Assembly: GCA_003211755.1 (NCBI GenBank)
Contig: QCRS01000006.1
Location: forward strand, 1 to 35,954
Direction of reading: 5' to 3'
DNA: 35,954 nucleotides
DNA from: Prochlorococcus sp. AG-463-F15
GTDB taxonomy: Bacteria; Cyanobacteriota; Cyanobacteriia; PCC-6307; Cyanobiaceae
Part shown: piece after piece, positions 24,301-32,895 of the stretch
Position numbering within the stretch: position 1 is the stretch's first letter
Layout of the letters: the number at the start of each line of letters is the position of its first letter
Translations under genes and position numbers: made by a program
Notes under the pieces: model-generated
Database searches by the model: none
What the model saw: the letters and a program-made list of their open reading frames with translations, nothing else
Told to the model about the DNA's origin: nothing

Positions 24301-25413
24301 TTGAAAAGGAATCGCTCATCGCGTTTCAACTCAAAATTGACTCGCCCCTTAAGACTTCTCACGCATTTAGCCTTAATGGGAATAGGGTTTGGAGTCTTAG
24401 TGGGTTCATTACTGGAGACTGTTGCCCTTCAAGAAAAAAATGGCCATTTGAATCTGCCAAGTTGGCTTTCATTCAAAGGAAGACCCTTTCAATCAAATTT
24501 CAGCTCCAAATCCAATAACTTTAAGAGGAAAGAAACGATTGATTTTAATCAGAATATAATCTTCAAAGGTAAGGAAATCATCGCTTTAAGTCAACGATGG
24601 AAAGAGCTTGCCAACAAAGAAAGAGATTTAAAAGTTAGCGGCTTTCTTCTTTGTCTTGACGATAAAAGATTTGCACAATTAGAACCAAATGCAACTCTTC
24701 CTGCCGCAAGTGCCATAAAAATACCCATCCTGCTAACAACACTCAAATTAGTTGATTTAGGACAGTTGGAGTGGAATGAAGCATTGCAATTGAACAAGGA
24801 GGCAATAGGAGGTGGCGCAGGTTGGATGGCATATCAACCACTAGGTAAAAGTTTTCCTGTCCATGAAATCGCAACTGAGATGATCCGGGTTAGTGATAAC
24901 ACAGCGACAAATCTTCTAATTCAAAGAATCGGAGGAATACAAATCCTCAATGCTCATTTTAAAAGCTTTGGACTGCCATCAACTGTGATGAAAAATCTCC
25001 TACCAGATCTGAAAGGGACTAATACAACCACTGCCAAAGATTTAGCTCACACAATTGCAATTGTCGATACTGGCAAGGTTCTAAGTCCACGTACTCGAGA
25101 TTTGTTCCGGGAAGTTATGGGTACTTCAAAAACCAATCGGCTTCTGCCTGGTGGATTTTTAAGAGGCTTAGGTAGTGAGATAGAAAACATTGACGACAAT
25201 CTCCAAATCAAAGGGTATCGGATCTACAACAAAACAGGAGACATCGGGATTACATATGCAGATGCTGGGCTAATCCAAATGCCTGACAACACTAGAGCCG
25301 TAGCGGGTTTTATTGTCAAAGGTCCTTTTAATGACCCTCGCTCATCAGAACTTATTAGGAAAATGGCGGCAGCCATGGTTCCTGAACTAAAGCCAAAGAA
25401 TCTTTCCAACTGA
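24301..25413 (+). CDS. class A beta-lactamase-like serine hydrolase, membrane-anchored
   Basis: A 370-aa protein with an N-terminal membrane anchor or signal (LLTHLALMGIGFGVLVGSLL), a polar linker to about residue 90, then a serine beta-lactamase/transpeptidase fold. The three motifs are seen: SAIK (Ser137, Lys140), SDN (198-200) and KTG (311-313). By hand alignment to class A enzymes the omega-loop glutamate (Glu166) falls on a threonine in STVMKNLLPDL, with Asn170 kept. If right, it is more likely a peptidoglycan D,D-peptidase or related hydrolase than a resistance enzyme. The start is TTG 24301. A GGGATT-AATCCC hairpin (25414-25428) abuts the stop. Confidence 0.82.
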   Translation: MKRNRSSRFNSKLTRPLRLLTHLALMGIGFGVLVGSLLETVALQEKNGHLNLPSWLSFKGRPFQSNFSSKSNNFKRKETIDFNQNIIFKGKEIIALSQRWKELANKERDLKVSGFLLCLDDKRFAQLEPNATLPAASAIKIPILLTTLKLVDLGQLEWNEALQLNKEAIGGGAGWMAYQPLGKSFPVHEIATEMIRVSDNTATNLLIQRIGGIQILNAHFKSFGLPSTVMKNLLPDLKGTNTTTAKDLAHTIAIVDTGKVLSPRTRDLFREVMGTSKTNRLLPGGFLRGLGSEIENIDDNLQIKGYRIYNKTGDIGITYADAGLIQMPDNTRAVAGFIVKGPFNDPRSSELIRKMAAAMVPELKPKNLSN

Positions 25414-25787
25414 GGGATTGACAATCCCCGAAAGGATCCTCATCTGAGCTTTCCCTTAATTAACTTTCAAAGGCAGTTACTTCATTCCATTACGACAATG
25501 AAGTCATATCGGTTTATGACTGTTGTTGAATACTGTCCAAATAAAGACAAATTCACGATCTACCAGGTCCATCAACAAAAATAATAATCATTCATCAGAA
25601 ATCTGAAAACGTTTTCTATAACATCGATTGTGCTGGTTTTAGGTGATCTAATAAACCGTAGTAATGCCAAAAAAGAAATTGCGATTCAATATGCAATCTC
25701 ATAAGGTTGACAAAGTAAACAACTTTTGGGGATGGATCAAAAACCTCTTCCTATGAAACAATCCAAAACAACATCTAAATTCAGCTC
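25414..25787. other. 374-bp region upstream of chlI
   Basis: Contains a 6-bp hairpin (25414-25428) directly after the serine hydrolase stop, without a U-run; a 12-bp perfect palindrome GAAAACGTTTTC (25605-25616) that could be a regulator site; and mini reading frames at 25498-25584 (28 aa), 25664-25756 (30 aa) and 25753-25791 (12 aa). The last two overlap as ATGA, and the last overlaps the chlI GTG start as GTGA. The promoter of chlI must lie here. No known RNA is recognised. Confidence 0.5.
25605..25616. promoter_or_regulatory. 12-bp perfect palindrome upstream of chlI
   Basis: GAAAACGTTTTC is fully self-complementary and lies about 170 bp before the chlI start. Such short perfect dyads are typical of dimeric repressor sites, but the AT-rich background makes chance plausible. 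Confidence 0.3.
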
Positions 25788-26876
25788 GTGAGTTCACCCA
25801 GGAAGCGCAGGGTCTTCCCCTTCACTGCAGTGATTGGTCAGGAAGAGATGAAACTAGCTCTCCTGCTTAATGTCATTGACCCACGTATTGGGGGGGTGAT
25901 GATTATGGGAGATCGAGGCACCGGAAAATCAACAACCATACGTGCACTTGCAGATTTACTGCCAGGAATTGATGTGGTTGCTGGGGATCCATACAACAGC
26001 TCACCAAACGACCCAGATCTTCAAAGCAGTGAAGTTCGACAGCTTGTAGAAGATGGTGCAGCCCCCTCTATTGAACAACGACAAGTCCCTATGGTGGATC
26101 TACCTCTAGGTGCAACTGAAGATCGTCTTTGCGGAACTATCGACATCGAGAAAGCCTTAAGTGATGGTGTAAGAGCGTTTGAGCCTGGATTATTAGCAAA
26201 GGCAAACCGAGGTTTGTTATACGTAGACGAAGTAAACCTTTTAGATGATCATCTTGTTGATGTGCTTCTTGATTCTGCTGCTTCAGGCTGGAATACTGTT
26301 GAACGAGAAGGTATATCAGTAAGACATCCAGCAAGGTTTGTACTTATTGGTTCCGGCAACCCAGAAGAAGGGGAACTCCGACCACAATTACTAGATCGCT
26401 TTGGCATGAGTGTTGAAGTTCGCACTGTTAGAGAGGCAGAGTTAAGAGTGCAGGTCGTTGATCAACGTACTGCATTTGATAGTGACCCAGATTCATTCTC
26501 TACAGCGAAGCAAGTTGACCAGGACTCTCTTCAAAAGAAAGTAATAGATGCTCAACAACTACTGAATGAAGTAAAAATAGATGACGATCTCAGGCTTAGC
26601 ATCTCAGCAGTATGTGGTGAGCTTGATGTAGATGGTTTGCGTGGAGATATCGTTACAAATAGGGCAGCCAGAGCCCTTGCTGCCTTTGAAGGTCGTAGAG
26701 AAGTATCAGAAGAAGATGTCGCTAGAGTTGTTTCATGCTCACTAAGGCATAGGCTTCGAAAAGACCCATTAGAACAAGTTGATTCAGGAGATAGAGTAAT
26801 TAAAGCGTTTTGCAAAATCTTTGAGCGCAACGAGAGCAATGATGTCTCTGGGTTCGAACTTTCATTAGCGGAGTAA
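25788..26876 (+). CDS. chlI: magnesium chelatase ATPase subunit I
   Basis: AAA+ subunit of Mg-chelatase, which inserts Mg2+ into protoporphyrin IX at the first committed step of chlorophyll synthesis, with ChlD and ChlH. The 362-aa protein has Walker [12 protein letters not shown] at residues 40-50, Walker [18 protein letters not shown] in the middle, and the arginine-rich sensor [17 protein letters not shown]. It starts [19 protein letters not shown] from GTG 25788. ruvC follows 4 bases after the stop. An alternative ChlD/BchD is excluded by length and by the absence of a von Willebrand domain. Confidence 0.97.
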   Translation: MSSPRKRRVFPFTAVIGQEEMKLALLLNVIDPRIGGVMIMGDRGTGKSTTIRALADLLPGIDVVAGDPYNSSPNDPDLQSSEVRQLVEDGAAPSIEQRQVPMVDLPLGATEDRLCGTIDIEKALSDGVRAFEPGLLAKANRGLLYVDEVNLLDDHLVDVLLDSAASGWNTVEREGISVRHPARFVLIGSGNPEEGELRPQLLDRFGMSVEVRTVREAELRVQVVDQRTAFDSDPDSFSTAKQVDQDSLQKKVIDAQQLLNEVKIDDDLRLSISAVCGELDVDGLRGDIVTNRAARALAAFEGRREVSEEDVARVVSCSLRHRLRKDPLEQVDSGDRVIKAFCKIFERNESNDVSGFELSLAE

Positions 26877-26880
26877 TTTA

Positions 26881-27345
26881 TTGCGCATACTTGGAATTGA
26901 TCCAGGCCTTGCGAGGGTTGGTTATGGAGTCATTGATGCAAGTAGCAGGCAAAGGATAATGCTGGATTGCGGAATTATCCGTACTGATTCCAATCAAAAA
27001 GAAGGGGACCGAATGGTAGAAATTGCTCGAGATTTACGTCTATTAATTAGAAAATGGAACCCTAATCTGGCTGTTGTTGAGAAATTCTTTTTCTATCGCT
27101 CTAGCACAACTATTAGTGTCGTACAAGCTCGAGGAGTATTAATAATGACTCTTGCCAGATTCCATGTCCCAATTTTAGAATTTCCCCCAATGCAAATCAA
27201 ACTTGCTATAGCTGGATCAGGGCATGCAAATAAAGATGATGTTTTAAATGGAGTTATGCGTGAACTTAATCTTGTAGATCCACCTCGTCCTGATGACGCT
27301 GCTGATGCACTAGCAATAGCACTAACTGGATGGTACCAGCAATAA
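26881..27345 (+). CDS. ruvC: crossover junction endodeoxyribonuclease RuvC
   Basis: Resolves Holliday junctions in homologous recombination together with RuvAB. The 154-aa protein has the RNase H-like fold with the acidic residues expected: Asp7 in [12 protein letters not shown], Glu67 in [13 protein letters not shown], and the DDAADA pair near the C-terminus. The start is TTG 26881, giving the standard [10 protein letters not shown]-terminus. It lies 4 bp after chlI and 52 bp before the cyclo-ligase gene. Confidence 0.96.
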   Translation: MRILGIDPGLARVGYGVIDASSRQRIMLDCGIIRTDSNQKEGDRMVEIARDLRLLIRKWNPNLAVVEKFFFYRSSTTISVVQARGVLIMTLARFHVPILEFPPMQIKLAIAGSGHANKDDVLNGVMRELNLVDPPRPDDAADALAIALTGWYQQ

Positions 27346-27397
27346 AGTCTCTAAGTAAACTAATCTGTGCGCATCTTTTATTCTCAGACCAAGGCAA

Positions 27398-27976
27398 ATG
27401 ATTGACAATAATTCAAAAGAAACCCAACGAAGTAATTACAAGGTAATAAGGAATAAAGTACTCCCTCAAGTAGAGAATTTAATTATAGAAAAAGTTACCG
27501 AAAGAATACAAATATTTTTAACTACTCATAAACAAAAGGGTTTTTTAGGTATTTATTGGCCGTTGCATGGTGAGGTGGACCTACGAGGTCTAAAAGTAAA
27601 TTTAACGATTCCAATTGCCTTGCCAGCAAGCAGAGAGAAAGGCCTTATGACCTACCACCCATGGACAGATAGCCAATTAAGAAAAGATTTCTATGGAATA
27701 CCAGCACCACTAGATGAACCAATACTAAAGCCTCAAGATATGAGCTTATTACTTGTCCCAGCAATAGCTATTGATCAGCATGGATATCGACTTGGCTATG
27801 GAGGTGGTTTTTTTGATCGTTTAAGGGCAAAGAAAGATTGGCGTTCAATTCCTGCACTCGTTATTTTACCTAAAGCCTGCGTTTCAAAAGAACCTTTACC
27901 TAAGAATTCATGGGATATTCCTTTTGATGGCTGGATAAATGAAGAGGGAAATTTTCGGCGAATTAATACAGCTTGA
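27398..27976 (+). CDS. 5-formyltetrahydrofolate cyclo-ligase
   Basis: Converts 5-formyl-THF to 5,10-methenyl-THF with ATP, returning stored folate to the active pool used by FolD. The 192-aa protein carries the family motif LGYGGGFFDRLRA near residues 135-147, and LLVPAIAIDQHGYRLG before it. The N-terminus has a basic helix with KEKV-like lysines and FLGIYWPLHGEVDLR. ATG 27398 has AAGG just upstream. It is in the same direction as ruvC and sufE but spaced, so co-transcription is uncertain. Confidence 0.9.
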   Translation: MIDNNSKETQRSNYKVIRNKVLPQVENLIIEKVTERIQIFLTTHKQKGFLGIYWPLHGEVDLRGLKVNLTIPIALPASREKGLMTYHPWTDSQLRKDFYGIPAPLDEPILKPQDMSLLLVPAIAIDQHGYRLGYGGGFFDRLRAKKDWRSIPALVILPKACVSKEPLPKNSWDIPFDGWINEEGNFRRINTA

Positions 27977-28074
27977 TTGAGTTCTTAGTCCTGAGATCAA
28001 ATCCAACAAAAAACTGGAAGGTTTGCATTACTAGTTAGGCTGCACTGGGAGAGTTTTCAGAGTCTTAATTTTTC

Positions 28075-28527
28075 ATGGATGAGTCCTCTGCTGTCAGTTG
28101 CATTCAAGACCACGGCAGTGAGGCTCTAAATGAAATGATCAAAAAGTTAAAGGCCACTTCTGACTCAAGGAGGCGATATGAATACGTGCTTTGGCTTGCG
28201 AAAAAGTTACCTCATCTCCCAGAGGAAATGAGAACAGAGTCTCTCAAAGTCAAAGGATGCGTGTCTCAAGTCTTTGTCCTTGGTGAACTTCTTGAAGGAC
28301 GACTGCAATGGCAGGGATACTCTGATGCACTAATTACAAAAGGCTTGCTTGCTTTCTTGATTAATGGGCTAAATAATCTCACTCCAGCAGAGGTTGTTGC
28401 TATCAGTCCAAACTTTATTGCCGAGACAGGACTTCAAGGAAGCCTTACCCCATCAAGAGCAAATGGTTTCCTTAATATCTTCCTAAATATGCAAGCACAG
28501 GCGAAAGTTCATACCATCAATAACTAG
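28075..28527 (+). CDS. sufE: SufE-family cysteine desulfuration protein
   Basis: Accepts sulfur from the cysteine desulfurase SufS and passes it to the SufBCD scaffold for iron-sulfur cluster assembly. The 150-aa protein has the active cysteine Cys62 in VKGCVSQVFV and the supporting RRYEYVLWLAKKLPHLP upstream; a C-terminal segment ends in SRANGFLNIFLNM. Length and motif order match the family. ATG 28075 starts the frame, 98 bp after the cyclo-ligase. The suf operon itself is not in this window. hom follows after 60 bp. Confidence 0.93.
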   Translation: MDESSAVSCIQDHGSEALNEMIKKLKATSDSRRRYEYVLWLAKKLPHLPEEMRTESLKVKGCVSQVFVLGELLEGRLQWQGYSDALITKGLLAFLINGLNNLTPAEVVAISPNFIAETGLQGSLTPSRANGFLNIFLNMQAQAKVHTINN

Positions 28528-28587
28528 AAAGTTCTCCACCACTTCATAGAGTCAGTTAAGAAACAAACGCGAACGGACAGATTAAAA

Positions 28588-29904
28588 ATGAGGAAGAGTA
28601 TTGGAGTAGGTCTCCTAGGACTCGGAACAGTGGGCACAGGAGTTGCAAATATCATCCAGACCCCTGAAGGGCGGAATCCTTTGGTAGGTGGAATTAAATT
28701 GGTTCGAGTAGCAGTTAGGGATCTAAAACGTCCCAGAGGCGCCTCAATATCGCCAGACTTATTAACAAATGACCCCAACAAAGTTGTTGATGACCCTTCT
28801 GTAGATGTTGTTGTTGAAGTCATGGGCGGAATTGAACCAGCCTTGTCATTGATCTTGCGTGCCATTGCAAAAGGAAAGTCGGTCGTTACTGCAAACAAAG
28901 CCGTCATTGCAAGACATGGAGAAGAAATCGCAGCAGCAGCCAAAACTTCAGGGGTTTATGTCTTAATTGAAGCAGCAGTGGGTGGTGGAATTCCAATTAT
29001 TGAACCCTTAAAGCAATCTCTTGGAAGCAACAGAATTCAAAAAGTCAGTGGCATCATCAATGGCACTACCAATTACATCCTTAGCCGTATTGCCAAGGAG
29101 GGGGCTGCTTATAAGGATGTTTTAAAAGAAGCACAAGAGCTTGGCTATGCAGAGTCTGATCCAGAGGCTGATGTTGAAGGACTTGATGCTGCTGACAAGA
29201 TTGCGATTTTGAGTGGATTGGCTTTTGGTGGCCCAATTAATCGTGAATCCATTCCCACTCAAGGGATCACAAGCCTGAACAATCGTGATGTGGATTACGC
29301 CAATAAACTTGGCTATGGAGTAAAACTTCTTGCAGTTGCAGAAAGACTTGATAAAGAGAATTCAATTGACCCATATCTTCCTTTAGCGGTATGGGTTCAA
29401 CCAACGCTGGTACCAAAAGAACATCCTCTAGCAGGAGTAAATGGAGTGAATAATGCAATTCTTGTGGAGGGAGATCCCATTGGAGAAGTAATGTTTTTTG
29501 GTCCTGGTGCTGGCTCCGGTCCTACTGCCTCAGCAGTTGTAGCGGATATCCTCAACATCGCAGGGATTCGTACAATTGGGAGCAAAAACAATTGTCTTGA
29601 TCCATTGCTTGAAGCCAGTAGCTGGAGAAAGTGCAAGCTAGTTGAACCACAAAAAATCATTCAAAAACACTATCTCCGCTTAAAAACTGAAGATAGTCCT
29701 GGTGTAATTGGTCAAATAGGTAGTGTCTTTGGAGAATATGGTGTTTCAATTCAATCAATTGTCCAATTCGATGCCACTGAAGCTGGCGCCGAAATAGTGG
29801 TCATAACTCATGAAGTCGAGCAAGGGAAAATAATTACTTCCTTGAAGTCCATAAAAACTCTCGAAGAAGTAAAAGGGCTCTCATCACACATGGTTTGTCT
29901 CTAA
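28588..29904 (+). CDS. hom: homoserine dehydrogenase
   Basis: Reduces aspartate semialdehyde to homoserine, the branch to threonine and methionine. The 438-aa monofunctional enzyme has the NAD(P) motif GLLGLGTVGTGV at 8-19, the segment VTANKAVIARHG, the homoserine dehydrogenase mark GYAESDPEADVEGLDAADK (centre), and a C-terminal ACT domain beginning YLRLKTEDSPGVIGQIGSVF, which usually gives threonine feedback control. No aspartokinase is fused. The ATG at 28588 is standard. A C8 tract (29928-29935) lies 24 bp past the stop. Confidence 0.97.
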   Translation: MRKSIGVGLLGLGTVGTGVANIIQTPEGRNPLVGGIKLVRVAVRDLKRPRGASISPDLLTNDPNKVVDDPSVDVVVEVMGGIEPALSLILRAIAKGKSVVTANKAVIARHGEEIAAAAKTSGVYVLIEAAVGGGIPIIEPLKQSLGSNRIQKVSGIINGTTNYILSRIAKEGAAYKDVLKEAQELGYAESDPEADVEGLDAADKIAILSGLAFGGPINRESIPTQGITSLNNRDVDYANKLGYGVKLLAVAERLDKENSIDPYLPLAVWVQPTLVPKEHPLAGVNGVNNAILVEGDPIGEVMFFGPGAGSGPTASAVVADILNIAGIRTIGSKNNCLDPLLEASSWRKCKLVEPQKIIQKHYLRLKTEDSPGVIGQIGSVFGEYGVSIQSIVQFDATEAGAEIVVITHEVEQGKIITSLKSIKTLEEVKGLSSHMVCL

Positions 29905-30058
29905 GAACCAACCAGCAACTAATGAATCCCCCCCCAAATCAAATTTGTATGAAGGTTCAAAAGATCTATAGACCCTGACTTGAGCTTCTTTTAATGCACT
30001 TTTAACGCTTTTATATATTGGTAAGAAAGCCTTCCCTCCCCCAAGGCGTCCAAAAATC

Positions 30059-30238
30059 ATGGCTCTACATCAGGGTGATTGTGTTCAATTGATCAGTGAT
30101 GAAGGAATGTTCCAAGTAATAGGAATAGATGATGAACACAAAAAGTGCTGGCTAAGACGCTGGCCAATGCTCCCAAAAGGCTCTCCAGTTTTTGAAATAT
30201 CCATACAGCAGATTGATCGTTGCAACGAAGGTACTTAA
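30059..30238 (+). CDS. small hypothetical protein, 59 aa
   Basis: An ATG frame of 59 codons, MALHQGDCVQLISDEGMFQV at the start, with CWLRRWPMLPKGSPVFE in the middle and a short polar end. It reads like a compact beta-rich domain (alternating hydrophobic and charged residues, SH3-like spacing), but I recognise no family. A weak AAGGC lies 9-13 bases upstream, and a TATATATT element 40-50 bases upstream could be a -10 box. It lies between hom and the ABC binding-protein gene, 48 bp before the latter. Confidence 0.7.
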   Translation: MALHQGDCVQLISDEGMFQVIGIDDEHKKCWLRRWPMLPKGSPVFEISIQQIDRCNEGT

Positions 30239-30286
30239 AAAACTATTTTTGGATCTTATATAGAAGTCTCTTTAAAGATTTTAATT

Positions 30287-31876
30287 TTGCCTAGGTCAGG
30301 TCTTCGAAATCGCATCAACCTTGCCACCTCAATAGCAGCACTATGTCTTTTTATTAGTCAAGCTTCTTGCAAGCCAAATCGGAACGACAACCGTATAGTT
30401 GTTGCAAGTGCAGGCAAAATCACCTCATTAGATCCTGCACAAGCAAATACTTTCCATACACTCCAACTTATAAGTGCTTTAGGAGATACTCTCTACAAAA
30501 TTGATGTTAATGGTGAATTAAAGCCAAACCTAGCAAAAGATATTCCTAAAATCAGTGAGAATGGTTTAACCATATCTATTCCTCTTAGAGAAGATGTCCT
30601 TTTTCATGATGGGACACGTTTTAATTCTCTAGCAATGGCCTTTAGTCTCAAACGCTTCATGAGAATAGGCACACTGAGCTATATAATAGGTGGTCGAATC
30701 TCCTCTATTGAAACACCAGAGCCATATTTAATTCGTCTTAAACTTTCAAGGCCATCAAGCTCAATAATTGGACTATTAACATCAATAAATTTAACACCAA
30801 TATCCCCAAAAGCATATGAAAGGCATACAGATAAATTCCTAAATAGAAAATTCATTGGTACAGGCCCCTATCAACTAACGACTTTTAGATCACAGCATCA
30901 ACGTCTTACACCATTTCCATTGTATTGGAATAAATCACCAAGAAATTCAGGAATAGATTTTATTAGTTTAAGTAATTCAACCTCATTATTTGGAGCATTG
31001 CAGAGCGGAGAGATTGATGTTCTTTTATCTAACTCAATTGATGAAGATCAACGTAGATCACTAAATAAAATGGCAAATGAGGGACTAATCCGAGAAGGTG
31101 CGGGGGCGGCGATGGAAATTGGATATATCACCTTAAGAAGTAATATCTACCCCCTCAATCAAAAAATTGTTAGGGAAGCCCTATTACATTCTCTCGACCG
31201 AGAACAAATTAGTGAAAGAGTTAGTTATGGCCTAAGAGAGCCGCTAAGAGCAATTGTGCCTCCAAGCCTAAGCCATAAGAGCAACTCTCCCTGGCCAACA
31301 TATGACCCACAGACGGCTAAGAAGCTAATGCAAGAAGCAGGTTACTGCGAAACAAAAAAACTTACCTTACCTTTAACTTATCGCTCAAATGTGCCAGCCG
31401 ATAAATTACTAGCACTGACATGGAAAGCTCAGATTAAACGTGACCTCTCAGATTGCCTAAACTTAAAATTAGACGGTGTTGAATCAACTACCATTTATCG
31501 TCAACTAGGAGAAGGGGCATTCCAAGCGGTAATTCTTGATTGGCGTGGTGCTTATCCTGATCCAGAAGCATATCTCTCCCCTCTTCTAAGTTGCAACAAA
31601 AGCAAAGAAATGGTTTGCGAAGAGGGCGAAGCTGCAATAAGCGGAAGTTTTTGGACAACACCTTTTATGGAAAGAGAAATAAGACTGAGTGATGAACTAC
31701 GTGGCCCTAATAGAAAAAAGAAATTGAACGAAATCGAACAATCAGCAGCCAAAGGTGCAGCTTATTTACCTGTTTGGCTAGTAAAGCCAAGAGCCTGGGC
31801 TCAAAATCATCTAGCAAAGCCTGAATTCAATGGCAGTGGACAACTTTTGCTAGAGAGTCTTAGACAAATAAAATAA
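30287..31876 (+). CDS. ABC transporter substrate-binding protein (peptide/nickel type, SBP family 5)
   Basis: A 529-aa solute-binding protein. The N-terminus has a basic stretch, a hydrophobic core (TSIAALCLFISQ) and a cysteine in SQASCKP, so it is probably a lipoprotein, although the lipobox is imperfect. The family 5 features are seen: VVASAGKITSLDPAQA, FHDGTRFNSLAMAFSLKRF, FIGTGPYQLTTF and VREALLHSLDREQI. Ligands in this family are di/oligopeptides, nickel or glutathione; which applies is unknown. The start is TTG 30287. The stop overlaps the permease ATG by one base (TAATG), showing a two-gene unit. Confidence 0.88.
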   Translation: MPRSGLRNRINLATSIAALCLFISQASCKPNRNDNRIVVASAGKITSLDPAQANTFHTLQLISALGDTLYKIDVNGELKPNLAKDIPKISENGLTISIPLREDVLFHDGTRFNSLAMAFSLKRFMRIGTLSYIIGGRISSIETPEPYLIRLKLSRPSSSIIGLLTSINLTPISPKAYERHTDKFLNRKFIGTGPYQLTTFRSQHQRLTPFPLYWNKSPRNSGIDFISLSNSTSLFGALQSGEIDVLLSNSIDEDQRRSLNKMANEGLIREGAGAAMEIGYITLRSNIYPLNQKIVREALLHSLDREQISERVSYGLREPLRAIVPPSLSHKSNSPWPTYDPQTAKKLMQEAGYCETKKLTLPLTYRSNVPADKLLALTWKAQIKRDLSDCLNLKLDGVESTTIYRQLGEGAFQAVILDWRGAYPDPEAYLSPLLSCNKSKEMVCEEGEAAISGSFWTTPFMEREIRLSDELRGPNRKKKLNEIEQSAAKGAAYLPVWLVKPRAWAQNHLAKPEFNGSGQLLLESLRQIK

Positions 31877-32895
31877 TGGGTAGAGGAAGGGCATTACTTC
31901 AATATTGCGCCACCAGATTGGCTTTGGCACCAATTATGCTCTGGCTAATCGCAAGTATGGTTTTCCTCTTACTGCGAATAGCACCAGGAGATCCAGTAGA
32001 TGCAGTACTTGGTACCCGTGCAAATGAATTAGCCCGATCTGCGCTAAGGGCAAAGCTTGGTTTGAATCAACCACTAATAAAGCAATACCTTGACTTCATA
32101 AAAGATCTAAGCCATGGAGATCTAGGAGAAGCTTTGGTAAATCAGGAGCCAGTGAGAAATATCATTCAAAAAGCACTGCCAGCAAGTCTTGAGCTAGGAA
32201 TCACTGCACTAATTGTGGCTGCTTTAATAGGAATTGCTGTTGGGTTTAGTGGAGTCTCTAGAGCAGGCAGCAAGACCGACCTAGCCGGAAGACTTTATGG
32301 GATAAGTACTTACGCATTGCCCCCTTTTTGGGCTGCAATGCTTGTACAACTTCTTTTTGCCGTCATTTTAGGTTGGCTACCTGTCGGAGGACGTTTTCCT
32401 CCAAGCTTGCTTCAGCCAAATGGAACTGGCTTCCTACTCCTAGATAGTCTTGTAAGTGGAAACTGGTCAGCACTTCAAGGAACAATTAGACATCTTTTTC
32501 TTCCATCTATCACATTAGGGATACTTTTAAGTGGCATCTTTAGCCGTGCCTTAAGAATGAATTTGTCGCGAATACTTGAAGCAGATTACATTGAAGCCTC
32601 ACGAAGTAGAGGAATCAAAGAGTCTCAAATACTTTTAAAGCATGCACTTCCAAATGCACTACTTCCAGTTCTTACAATTGCAGGCATAACAATTGCATCC
32701 TTAATAGGAGGAGCTCTACTTATCGAAGTTACTTTTTCATGGCCAGGTATCGCAATGCGACTTCAGGAAGCAATCGCGCAAAGAGATTATCCAGTTGTTC
32801 AGGGAATTGTTGTTGTAGTTGCGAGCCTAGTAGTAGTTGTAAGTGTAATTGTAGATATATTAGTCGCTACAATTGATCCAAGAATACGCTACTAA
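31876..32895 (+). CDS. ABC transporter permease, DppB/NikB type
   Basis: A 339-aa integral membrane permease with about six helices. The N-terminal helix APIMLWLIASMVFLLLRIAP with the following GDPVDAVLG is typical of DppB-type permeases. The EAA loop, which contacts the ATPase, is seen as EASRSRGIKESQILLKHALP. It is read with the upstream binding protein. Neither a second permease (DppC type) nor ATPase genes follow: the next gene is on the opposite strand. Partner subunits must be encoded elsewhere. Its 3' end overlaps the hydrolase gene by 4 bp. Confidence 0.92.
   Translation: MGRGRALLQYCATRLALAPIMLWLIASMVFLLLRIAPGDPVDAVLGTRANELARSALRAKLGLNQPLIKQYLDFIKDLSHGDLGEALVNQEPVRNIIQKALPASLELGITALIVAALIGIAVGFSGVSRAGSKTDLAGRLYGISTYALPPFWAAMLVQLLFAVILGWLPVGGRFPPSLLQPNGTGFLLLDSLVSGNWSALQGTIRHLFLPSITLGILLSGIFSRALRMNLSRILEADYIEASRSRGIKESQILLKHALPNALLPVLTIAGITIASLIGGALLIEVTFSWPGIAMRLQEAIAQRDYPVVQGIVVVVASLVVVVSVIVDILVATIDPRIRY

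Noticed and set aside
29397-29660. Long antisense open frame within hom
   Set aside because: It lies wholly inside a well-supported gene on the other strand, has no ribosome-binding site and no recognisable motif; open by codon composition only.
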